This document shows, piece after piece, positions 8,195 to 15,360 of a DNA stretch of 33,765 nucleotides (position 1 is its first letter; each line of letters begins with the position of its first letter). The stretch is from an uncultured Prevotellaceae bacterium (GTDB taxonomy: Bacteria; Bacteroidota; Bacteroidia; Bacteroidales; Bacteroidaceae), in the NCBI GenBank assembly GCA_937877605.1, contig CALFJA010000115.1, positions 1-33,765 of the forward strand. Direction: 5' to 3'. Below the pieces are notes generated by a model. It searched no databases and was not told the DNA's origin. It was given only the letters and a program-made list of their open reading frames with translations. The position numbers were made by a program, and so were the translations under genes.

Positions 8195-8305
8195 ATGCAA
8201 CTGAGCCTCTTTCGCAATGCAAGTGGATGGCTTTTGCGCAGCGAAAGGATGGGGTTCGTGCCGTGAAAGTTGCCAAAATGCTATGTGAAAGAGCCTCAGT
8301 TGCAT
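8195..8305. repeat. Long intergenic inverted repeat, 22-base arms
   Basis: The arms are 8195-8216 and 8284-8305; 20 of 22 positions are complementary. They start ATGCAACTGAG and end CTCAGTTGCAT. Between them, CTTTTGC (8231 region) and GCGAAAG form a small hairpin around GCA. The word TGCAAGTGG (8218-8226) follows the left arm directly. It lies in the 478-base spacer between the convergent pncB and receptor genes. It shares CAACTGAGCC and TGCAAGTGG with repeats in other convergent spacers of this window. Confidence 0.75.
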
Positions 8306-8435
8306 GAATTGTTCCGCCTTTTCTCGCCCCATTTTCAACCCTCACTCCCGAAAAGTACCGTTTTAACATTTCTTTGGTGCATTGCACACAGGGTTTAGTC
8401 CATGGTTTAGCGAGCCCGACCAGCCCCTTGAAAGA

Positions 8436-8486
8436 GGAAAATCCCCATTCCATCGGGCAAATATTCCGATGAAATGGGGATTTTCC
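8436..8486. terminator. Bidirectional terminator-like hairpin between pncB and the receptor gene
   Basis: GGAAAATCCCCATT (8436-8449) pairs with AATGGGGATTTTCC (8473-8486), and CATCGG (8451-8456) with CCGATG (8466-8471). One mismatch separates the two stems and the loop is 9 bases, about 20 pairs in all. It ends 23 bases before the receptor stop codon (minus strand). The stem's own AAAA/TTTT tracts give a short T-run on both strands. It probably ends transcription from both sides. Confidence 0.75.
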
Positions 8487-8509
8487 GCGCCTATATGATG
8501 CTACAAGGA

Positions 8510-11005
8510 CTATTCTTCGCCGAGCGAGCTGCTGTAGTCCTGCTGCTGGTCGTCGTCGCCCTGATGTTCGCCATCCATCGAGCCGCGTTTCTTCTTCATA
8601 TTACCGAAATTGTAGGTCAGCGTGAAGCGGAAGGTGCGCGAGCGGCGCTTGTTCATCTGGTGGCGCCAGAAAGTGTCGCTTTCTGTATAGTTCTCCCAGC
8701 GGCGTGAGTTGAGCACATCGCGGCAGTTGATGCTGAGCGAGAGTGCCTTGTTGAAGAAATTCTTGCGGAAGCCGAAGTCCAGTCCGTATGAAGGCTTGCG
8801 GTGTCCCTGTGTGATGACCTGACGGCTGCGGTAGTTGCCCGTCAACTGCAGCGACATGTCGTAGGGCAGGCGGAACGATGCGGTGGAGCGCGCATTCCAG
8901 GTGAAACTGTGGCGCTCGTCGCCGGTGACGGTCTGCCCGTCAATCAGGTAGGTGAAGCCGTCAAGCTTGTAGTAGTAGGCATTCAGGTTGGTGGTCAGGT
9001 CGAGTATGCGGAAGAGGTTGTTCTTTACCGTCAGTTCGGCACCTGAGCTCTGGCTCTTTGCCACATTCATGTTGGTCTGGTACATAATGCCGTCCGTGCT
9101 GTTCTGCCAGTTGATGCGTTGCATGACATCCGTGGTGGGACGATAGTAGAGGCTGAGCAACAGGGAGTGGTCGGTCCAGGTGCGGAGGTAGTTCAGCGAG
9201 AACGAGTTTGAGAACTCGGGAGTGAGCAGCGGGTTACCGAACGAGATACGGGTGGCATCCCTGGTGTCGCGGAACGAGTTGAGCTGCCCTCCCCAGGGAC
9301 GGCGAAGACGGCGGGTATAATTCAGCTGCAGTTGGTCGTTCGGAGTCACCTGATACGACATGAACACGCTGGGGAAGAGTTCGAAGTAGTCCTTCTTGAA
9401 CGGTGCTTCGCGCTGCGACGGGTCGTGTTCCTGCTCCCAGGTGTAGCTTTCGGTGTTCACCTTCCAGTATTCCCCGCGCAATCCGGCCATCAGGCTGAAC
9501 TTTCCAAACTTGTAGTTGGCCGTGAAATAGCCGGCATGGAGGTCCATGTCGTAGATGAAGCGGTTGAAAAACTGGCGGTCTTCCACCAGGTTCGTGCCCT
9601 CCCATGAGGAGTCGTCCTCCCATGCCTGCTGGGGAGTGTTCTCGTGGGAGAAGTTGGCCTGATAGCCGGCTTCCACCTTCAACCGGTCGGTAATCTGGTT
9701 CTCGTAGTCAAGCTTTACCTCAATCCGGCGGTTGCTGATGTCCATCGGGCGGTATTGGTAGTTGTACGATGTCGGTGCCGGCGGCTGTATGTATTCCGTT
9801 GCATCCTGATAGATGTTCTCATTGTCCGACAGCCAGCGGTTGGCATTGACCACGAAGTCGATGAAATGCTTGTCGGAGAAGTTGTGGCGGTAGTTGAATT
9901 CACCGTAGAACATGTTCATGTCGCCGGCAGAATGGGTCTCACGGAGCATGACCATGTTGTCCGTCTCTGCACCGATGGTGCCATAGTGATAGGGCGTGTT
10001 CCCCCAGTCCTTGTGCCGACCATGCATGAGCATGCCCGAGATTGTGAAGTCGTCCTTGTCCGTTGCGTGCCAGGTGACGCCGGCACGGGTGAAAAGGTTA
10101 TTGCCCATCGACTTGCTCTTGCCCTCGTAGTCCTGGTAGGTGTTGGTCTGGAAATAGCGTTGCTGGCTTTCGCTGCGACCCTCGTTGGCGCGATGGCGGA
10201 AGCCTATGTTGAAATAGGAGTCGAACTTCGAACTGTTGTAATTGATGTTGAAACTGGTGTTTGCGCCCTTTCGCGTATCGGTACCGGCCTGCACAGAGCC
10301 GTAGTAACCGGCCTTGCGGTCCTTCTTCAGGATGATGTTGATGATGCCGGCAGAGCCCTCGGCCGAGAATTTTGCCGAAGGATTGTCAATCACCTCTATG
10401 CGTTCGATGCTTTCGGCGGGCAGTTGCTGCAGAATCTGCGCACGGTTGTCGGTGGTCAGTCCACTGGCTTTGCCATTGATCCAGACCTCCACGCTCTCGT
10501 TGCCCCGCAGGGAGATGTTGCCGTCGTTGTCCACTTCCACCGACGGAATGTTCTCCAACAGGTCGGAAGCGGCATCACCTGCGTTGGTAATCAGCTGCGA
10601 CACATCGAAAGTCTTCCGGTCAACCTCCAGCCGCATGGCCTGCTTCTGACCGGTCACCACCACCTCGTCGAGCGTGTGAGCGTCCTCGCTGAGGTAGAGT
10701 ACGGCGTAGGATACATTTGGTTTGGCGTCGGTAATGACAAACTGCCGGGTCAAATTGCGGTAGCCCACGAAGGTTATCTCAAGCACATAGCTGCCGTTGG
10801 GCAGGTCGTTCACCAGGAAATGGCCGTCGACATCGGTGATGGAACCTTTCACAAACGCCTTTGTCTTGGCATCCTTGACGGCAATGTTGACAAATTCGAG
10901 GGGGGCGTCGCCGTTCTTGTCAAGCACCTTCCCCTTGCAGAAACCTTGCGCAAAGGAAGAGAGTGTGCCCGCCAACAACAGCAGGGAGATGATTGTGTAA
11001 CGCAT
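8510..11005 (-). CDS. Outer membrane beta-barrel receptor (TonB-dependent receptor-like)
   Basis: 831 residues from the ATG at 11005, which gives a signal peptide (MRYTIISLLLLAGTLSSFAQ); the longer frame upstream runs through the promoter. A carboxypeptidase-regulatory-like domain (residues about 21-105: GKVLDKNGDAPLEFVNIAV, DVDGHFLVNDLPNGSY) is followed by LDEVVVTGQKQ. Next is a plug domain (about 120-225: ENIPSVEVDNDGNISLRG, IERIEVIDNPSAKFSAEGSAGIINIIL). A long beta-barrel of the OMP_b-brl_3 type completes it. No SusD gene lies beside it. After the last predicted strand (FRFTLTYNFGNM) there is an unusual acidic, glutamine-rich tail of about 30 residues. The ligand is unknown. The promoter is well matched and independent of the regulator gene upstream. 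Confidence 0.9.
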   Translation of the reverse strand: MRYTIISLLLLAGTLSSFAQGFCKGKVLDKNGDAPLEFVNIAVKDAKTKAFVKGSITDVDGHFLVNDLPNGSYVLEITFVGYRNLTRQFVITDAKPNVSYAVLYLSEDAHTLDEVVVTGQKQAMRLEVDRKTFDVSQLITNAGDAASDLLENIPSVEVDNDGNISLRGNESVEVWINGKASGLTTDNRAQILQQLPAESIERIEVIDNPSAKFSAEGSAGIINIILKKDRKAGYYGSVQAGTDTRKGANTSFNINYNSSKFDSYFNIGFRHRANEGRSESQQRYFQTNTYQDYEGKSKSMGNNLFTRAGVTWHATDKDDFTISGMLMHGRHKDWGNTPYHYGTIGAETDNMVMLRETHSAGDMNMFYGEFNYRHNFSDKHFIDFVVNANRWLSDNENIYQDATEYIQPPAPTSYNYQYRPMDISNRRIEVKLDYENQITDRLKVEAGYQANFSHENTPQQAWEDDSSWEGTNLVEDRQFFNRFIYDMDLHAGYFTANYKFGKFSLMAGLRGEYWKVNTESYTWEQEHDPSQREAPFKKDYFELFPSVFMSYQVTPNDQLQLNYTRRLRRPWGGQLNSFRDTRDATRISFGNPLLTPEFSNSFSLNYLRTWTDHSLLLSLYYRPTTDVMQRINWQNSTDGIMYQTNMNVAKSQSSGAELTVKNNLFRILDLTTNLNAYYYKLDGFTYLIDGQTVTGDERHSFTWNARSTASFRLPYDMSLQLTGNYRSRQVITQGHRKPSYGLDFGFRKNFFNKALSLSINCRDVLNSRRWENYTESDTFWRHQMNKRRSRTFRFTLTYNFGNMKKKRGSMDGEHQGDDDQQQDYSSSLGEE

Positions 11006-11031
11006 TTTTCTAACAGATAAAAATATTTTTA

Positions 11032-11063
11032 CAAAGGTACGACAAATCGATAGAACCGACAAA
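11032..11063 (-). promoter_or_regulatory. Promoter of the outer membrane receptor gene
   Basis: On the minus strand TTTG (11063-11060), a 20-base spacer and TACCTTTG (11039-11032) match the Bacteroidota consensus fully. The predicted start of transcription is near 11025, giving a leader of about 20 bases. It sits in the 79-base gap after the hybrid regulator's stop codon. Confidence 0.8.
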
Positions 11064-11084
11064 GTTTCCACGCAGGCTCCTGTC

Positions 11085-13892
11085 TCAGTTCGGCTGCCGG
11101 CGGTACTGCGTCGGGGTGACGCCCACCAGCTGCTTGAACACACGGCTGAAATAGGCCACATCGTCGTATCCGCACTTCAATGCGACCTCGCCGATGGGAG
11201 TGTCCAGGCTGCTCTGCAGCAAGCGCTTGGCGTAGTTGATGCGTATATGGGTAACATAGGTCTGCGTGTTCTGCCCTGTCAGAGCTAGCAACTTGCGGTT
11301 CAGCTGGCTACGACTCATGAACATGCGTGCCGTGAGCTGCTCGTTGTTGAGTTTGTTTTCCCTGATGAGGGCGAAGACAATGTCGGTGAACTTGCTGAGG
11401 AACCTGCGGCTGGCATCGTCCAACTGGCTGTCGCTGCGCTCACCGGCACCGACCGACGAGAATTTCTGCCGCAGGATGTTCGACTGCTGGATGAGGGTCT
11501 CGACGCGGACATTGAGCTCCTCGGCATTGAACGGCTTGTAGAGGTAGGCGTTGGCGCCGGATTCTATACCCTTGATACGGTCCTTCTCCGTGGCCTTTGC
11601 CGTGATGACGATAATCGGAATGTGGTTGAGCAATTCCGACTCACGCACTTTCCGGCACATTTCCAAGCCTCCCATCTCAGGCATCATCAGGTCGGTGACG
11701 ATCAGGTCGGGCATCAGGTCGGTAGCCTTCACCAAGCCGTCGGCACCGTTCTGCGCATAGAACAACTGATATTTTCCTTCCAGTTGCGACCCGATATAGT
11801 AGGCTACATCCTGACTGTCCTCGACAATGAGGATGCGTGTGCCGATGTTTTCGCCGTCTGGATCCTCCTCCTGAGCGTTGTCGGGGGCGCAAGAACCGTC
11901 TTCAAGGTAGTCGTTCAGATGGAAGGCATCGAGCTGTCCCTTGCCCTGCTGGATGGGAAGGAGGATGGTGAAGGTGGTGCCTTGTCCGAGAATACTGTTC
12001 ACCTTGATGGTTCCGCCCATGACATCGACGATCTGCTTTACGAGCGACAGCCCCACGCCTGTGCCGGTATTTTGCGAGTCGTCCTCGCCTTGATAGAAGG
12101 CATCGAATATGTGTGGGAGTATTTCCGGCTTTATGCCGACGCCCGTGTCGGATACGGCCAGCATCAGGTTGTTGCCCTTCCGCTCGCAGGCAATGTTGAT
12201 TTCTCCATACGGCGGCGTGTATTTCATGGAGTTGGAAACAAGGTTGCGCACTATTTTCCGGATATAGTCGGGAATGAAGTCCATCTCTATGGCGGTGGCA
12301 CTGGAATTGAAGCGTATCTGGACAGACTTGTCGACGGCCATCGCCTGGAAGTTTTCGACCAGCATTTTCACATAGGGCAGGAGGTTGCCATGCCGCCACT
12401 GGGGCGTTCCGATGGCCGACTGTACCTTCGAGATGTCAAGCAGCTGGTTGATGAGTTCCAGCAGCCCGTTGCCCGACCGGACGATTACATGTGCCATTTC
12501 CTGCACCTTTTCCGGCTGGTTTGCCGCCTCGCCCTGGAGGTTCTTTCCCAGCCCGAGAATGACGGTGAGCGGCGTGCGGAACTCGTGTGTTATGTTGGTG
12601 AAGAAGGCCTCGCGTGCCTCTGTCAGCCGTTTCAGGGTCTTGTTGGTACGCTGTTTCTGCCGATAGGCCCACCATAGGGAGAGGATGAGAATGGAGAGGA
12701 CGCTGATGATGCCCAGCGAACTGCCCAGGAGAATCCGGTTGTGGCTTTTCCCCTCTGCGTTTGCCTCCTCCAGTTCCTCGTTGTGGAACTCGGCGTTTGC
12801 CTTGCTCATGAGTTCTTTCAGTTGCTGTGTGTGGATGGAGTCGGACATTACGGTGTAGCGCTTGAGGGCCTTGAGTGCCTCGCGGGCATCGAGCGGCTCC
12901 AACGCTTCGTACAAGGTGCGGTAGTCGTAGCACACGGCATGTGTGTTTCCCACTTCTTCTTCGAGTTGGATAGCCTCCTTCAAGGCGTCGACAGCCTCCT
13001 TGTTGCGCCCGAGGTCGAGCAGGTTCCAGCCCTTGAATTCCAGACTGAGGGCCAGTTGGTTGCGGTCGATGGGGTCGTTCCTTTTCACTATTTCAATGGC
13101 TTCGTCGGCCATCTGGATGCCTTTGGCGTAGTCACCCTTACGGTCGTAGGCATAGCTGAGTTGCGTCAGGTGGTTGGCAACGCCGGGCTGGTAGTCTATT
13201 TCGCGGGCGGCGTCAACTGCCTGCTGCCCGTATTCGATGGCTTTGTCCAGTTGTCGGGCACTGCAATAGATTTCGCAGGCCACGCCCAGGGCGTTGTGGG
13301 TCTGTATGTTGGTGCCGAGCCGCTTGTTGGTGCTGATGGATTTCTCCACCAGCGAGATGGCTTCGGCGTAATTCTGCAGGGCGTGGTTTACGATACTTAA
13401 ATAAAGGTACGCACGCGACAGCTGCATCCAGTTCTTCGTTTGCTTGCAGAGTGCCTTGGCTTCCTGGCCCACACTGATGGCTTGCTGGTAGTCGCTGGTC
13501 TTGAACAGGCAGTAGCTCTTGTCGCAGAGCAGCGTGGCCTGTATGTCCTTGTCGCCGAGTTTCTCTGCCAGCGGGAGGGCGCGGTCGATGAAGGAAAGGG
13601 CTTCGGTGTAGTAGGAGTTGGTGGTATAGTAGCGCACGGTGCCGAACCAGAGAATCAGGTTTTGCCGGTCGCGGTCCATGCGGCTGTCGAACTTGGGGGC
13701 ACTGTCGAAGAACAGTGCATCGGCCGAATAGATGTCGAGCAGCTGCTTCCCCACAACGAGGCGCTGCTGCTGGGACGCTCCGTCGAAGACTTGCAGCAGG
13801 GAGTCGACCGTTTCGATGGCTGCCGACCGTGCGGAGAGACTGATACAAGCGAGCAAAGTGCCAAGGAGAATGTTGATGGATATGCGTTTCAT
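11085..13892 (-). CDS. Hybrid two-component regulator: TPR sensor, histidine kinase, receiver, AraC-type output
   Basis: 935 residues from the ATG at 13892, chosen for its signal peptide (MKRISINILLGTLLACISLSARSA); an ATG 27 bases upstream would bury it. Order: periplasmic TPR-like helical repeats (about 60-370), membrane helix (about 387-411), dimerisation/phosphoacceptor domain with THEFRTP (H436), ATPase domain with NLVSNSMKYT, DTGVG and GTGVGLSL, receiver domain with VTDLMMPEMGG (phospho-aspartate D734) and YKPF lysine, and AraC-family helix-turn-helix (about 835-930, ending GVTPTQYRRQ). Every catalytic residue is present. Family knowledge: such proteins sense a ligand outside the inner membrane and bind DNA in one polypeptide. 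The sensor is TPR, not the beta-propeller of polysaccharide-utilisation regulators. Control of the adjacent receptor gene is inferred from position. Confidence 0.95.
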   Translation of the reverse strand: MKRISINILLGTLLACISLSARSAAIETVDSLLQVFDGASQQQRLVVGKQLLDIYSADALFFDSAPKFDSRMDRDRQNLILWFGTVRYYTTNSYYTEALSFIDRALPLAEKLGDKDIQATLLCDKSYCLFKTSDYQQAISVGQEAKALCKQTKNWMQLSRAYLYLSIVNHALQNYAEAISLVEKSISTNKRLGTNIQTHNALGVACEIYCSARQLDKAIEYGQQAVDAAREIDYQPGVANHLTQLSYAYDRKGDYAKGIQMADEAIEIVKRNDPIDRNQLALSLEFKGWNLLDLGRNKEAVDALKEAIQLEEEVGNTHAVCYDYRTLYEALEPLDAREALKALKRYTVMSDSIHTQQLKELMSKANAEFHNEELEEANAEGKSHNRILLGSSLGIISVLSILILSLWWAYRQKQRTNKTLKRLTEAREAFFTNITHEFRTPLTVILGLGKNLQGEAANQPEKVQEMAHVIVRSGNGLLELINQLLDISKVQSAIGTPQWRHGNLLPYVKMLVENFQAMAVDKSVQIRFNSSATAIEMDFIPDYIRKIVRNLVSNSMKYTPPYGEINIACERKGNNLMLAVSDTGVGIKPEILPHIFDAFYQGEDDSQNTGTGVGLSLVKQIVDVMGGTIKVNSILGQGTTFTILLPIQQGKGQLDAFHLNDYLEDGSCAPDNAQEEDPDGENIGTRILIVEDSQDVAYYIGSQLEGKYQLFYAQNGADGLVKATDLMPDLIVTDLMMPEMGGLEMCRKVRESELLNHIPIIVITAKATEKDRIKGIESGANAYLYKPFNAEELNVRVETLIQQSNILRQKFSSVGAGERSDSQLDDASRRFLSKFTDIVFALIRENKLNNEQLTARMFMSRSQLNRKLLALTGQNTQTYVTHIRINYAKRLLQSSLDTPIGEVALKCGYDDVAYFSRVFKQLVGVTPTQYRRQPN

Positions 13893-13995
13893 GGAATGGC
13901 GGTTCGGAAGTTTGTACATGATTAGTTCTCGGATGAATTTCTGCCGGAGGGGGACAGTGTTCGTGCAAAGGCTGTTCGGAATGCCGATGGTAGGG

Positions 13996-14003
13996 CAAAT
14001 TTA
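13996..14003 (-). promoter_or_regulatory. Possible -7 element (TAAATTTG) for the hybrid regulator
   Basis: TAAATTTG on the minus strand matches TAnnTTTG, 104 bases before the chosen ATG. The nearest TTTG is only 12 bases further upstream, so the -33 half is not convincing. Confidence 0.4.
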
Positions 14004-14072
14004 TAAAAATAGTGGCAAAGCAACACCTTTCGGGGCAAAGAATTCAAGAAAAGGAACCAAAATTCCGTTTTT

Positions 14073-14105
14073 TTTGGGCAGGCAAAAGATTTATTCTTAC
14101 CTTTG
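14073..14105 (+). promoter_or_regulatory. Promoter of tRNA-Arg and probably the ADP-ribosylglycohydrolase gene
   Basis: TTTG (14073-14076), a 21-base spacer and TACCTTTG (14098-14105) match the Bacteroidota consensus. The predicted transcription start near 14112 lies about 16 bases before the tRNA. No second promoter is seen between the tRNA and the protein gene. Confidence 0.75.
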
Positions 14106-14127
14106 CATCTGCACGACGAAAAGATGC

Positions 14128-14199
14128 GCCCTGATAGTTAAATGGATATAACAAGGCTCTCCTAAAGCTTAGTTCCGAGTTCGATTCTCGGTCGGGGTA
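14128..14199 (+). tRNA. tRNA-Arg (anticodon CCT)
   Basis: All stems fold in 72 bases. The acceptor pairs GCCCTGA with TCGGGGT (two G-U pairs), the D stem is GTTA/TAAC, and the anticodon stem is AGGCT/AGCTT around loop CTCCTAA (anticodon CCT at 14161-14163). The variable loop is four bases, the T stem is CCGAG/CTCGG around TTCGATT, and the discriminator is A. It reads AGG codons. CCA is not encoded. The 3' end is only 23 bases before the next ATG. Confidence 0.93.
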
Positions 14200-14222
14200 C
14201 TTTCCACAACCTTACCATAACC

Positions 14223-15020
14223 ATGCTTGGTGCGATTATTGGCGACATTGTAGGCTCCCGCTTCGAGTTCGATGCGAATGCCGAAGAGGGCTTTGAACTG
14301 TTCACCGACGACTGCGACTACACCGACGACACCATCTGCACGGTGGCCATTGCCGATGCCGTCCTGAACGGCAAGGGCTACAAGGAGGCCCTGCTGGAGT
14401 GGTGCCGCCGCTATCCCAATCCCAAAGGGGCGTACGGCAGCATGTTCAGCCGATGGATAAACTCGGCCGAGGCCCAGCCGCAGAGTTCGTTCGGCAACGG
14501 CTCTGCCATGCGCGTCAGCAGCGTCGGATGGCTGTTCCACACCTATCAGGAAGTGCAGCGGGAGGCCGAGCGCAGTGCCATGGTGAGCCACTGCCACAGC
14601 GAGGGGATAAAAGGAGCGCAGTGTGTGGCCACCGTCATCTACTGGCTTCGCACGGTGCGCATCAGCAAGGACGAACTGATTGGAGCCGTGAAGCGCAACT
14701 TCGGCTATGAGGTACTGCCGCTGAAGGACATCTACCGCATCGGACGGAACGGGCACTTCGACTCCACCTGTCAGGAAACCGTGCCCTACGCCCTGCGCTG
14801 CTTCGCCGAAAGCGAAAACTTCGAGGATGCCATCCGCAAGGCCGTCATGGCACGCGGCGACACCGACACCAAGGCTGCCATCTGCGGATCGATGGCAGAG
14901 GCCTACTACGAAATCCCGGACTGGATAGCAGAGCGGGCCTGTGAGTACCTGCCGAAGGACATGCTCGCCATCGTGGAACAGTTCTACACACACCTCCAGC
15001 AAGAAGCAAAGAACATTTAA
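14223..15020 (+). CDS. ADP-ribosylglycohydrolase family protein
   Basis: 265 residues, typical for compact members of the DraG/ARH family. These hydrolases remove ADP-ribose from modified proteins, nucleic acids or small molecules using two Mg ions. The metal-binding motifs are visible: MLGAIIGDIVGSRFEF at the start, YTDDT (residues 33-37), the SHCHSEGIKGAQ segment (122-133) and RGDTDTKAAICGSMAEAYY (211 on, with D213 and D215). The ATG lies 23 bases after a tRNA-Arg gene and no promoter is seen between them. No partner ADP-ribosyltransferase is visible in the window, so the target is unknown. A strong terminator follows the stop. Confidence 0.92.
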   Translation: MLGAIIGDIVGSRFEFDANAEEGFELFTDDCDYTDDTICTVAIADAVLNGKGYKEALLEWCRRYPNPKGAYGSMFSRWINSAEAQPQSSFGNGSAMRVSSVGWLFHTYQEVQREAERSAMVSHCHSEGIKGAQCVATVIYWLRTVRISKDELIGAVKRNFGYEVLPLKDIYRIGRNGHFDSTCQETVPYALRCFAESENFEDAIRKAVMARGDTDTKAAICGSMAEAYYEIPDWIAERACEYLPKDMLAIVEQFYTHLQQEAKNI

Positions 15021-15026
15021 CCATAC

Positions 15027-15065
15027 AGCAGAAGGATGCTCCCTGAGAACCTTCTGCTTTTTTAT
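15027..15065 (+). terminator. Intrinsic terminator after the ADP-ribosylglycohydrolase gene
   Basis: AGCAGAAGG (15027-15035) pairs perfectly with CCTTCTGCT (15050-15058) and is followed by a T-run on the + strand. It starts 7 bases after the stop codon. Confidence 0.88.
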
Positions 15066-15149
15066 TACCTCCCCTGCAATATCAATTAACCTACTGAACG
15101 CCAGAGAAATAGAGCCTTCAAGAAGCACACGGAGAAAAATCGTTTTCCG

Positions 15150-15225
15150 TTTGGAGCCAAAACGCACCGCGTTTGAGCCCCAAACGCACGACGAACGGGG
15201 CCTAAACGGAATGCGTTTGGGGCTC
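15150..15225. repeat. GAGCCCC-type intergenic inverted repeat (copy B)
   Basis: GAGCCCCAAACGCA (15175-15188) pairs perfectly over 14 bases with TGCGTTTGGGGCTC (15212-15225), with a 23-base loop. A degenerate copy of the same word (GAGCCAAAACGCA, 15154-15166) precedes it. It lies between the convergent ADP-ribosylglycohydrolase and secDF genes, outside both of their terminators. Confidence 0.8.
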
Positions 15226-15304
15226 ACTTGGAAAACAGGGGCAAAACAGTCGCAAACAACCTCCCATTTTATCCCGCTGAAACCAGGCCGCAAAGGCACA
15301 ATGA

Positions 15305-15335
15305 AGGGGCACACCGGAAAATCCGATGCGCCCCT
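15305..15335 (-). terminator. Hairpin downstream of secDF
   Basis: AGGGGC (15305-15310) pairs with GCCCCT (15330-15335), and CGGA with TCCG further in, giving a stem with two mismatches. It starts 26 bases after the secDF stop codon. It has no long T-run on the minus strand, so it is a moderate terminator candidate. Confidence 0.5.
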
Positions 15336-15360
15336 CGCTATTTAGAGTTATGGAAAAGTC

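Noticed and set aside
8038..8307. Short frames in the pncB-receptor spacer
   Set aside because: They run across the inverted repeat arms and have no recognised sequence or start context.
9644..11020. 458-residue open frame on the + strand
   Set aside because: It lies antisense to the receptor gene, whose signal peptide, domain order and promoter are clear; the frame is a shadow of GC-rich codons.
14169..15314. 381-residue open frame on the - strand
   Set aside because: Antisense to the ADP-ribosylglycohydrolase gene and runs through its terminator, the repeat and the end of the tRNA gene.
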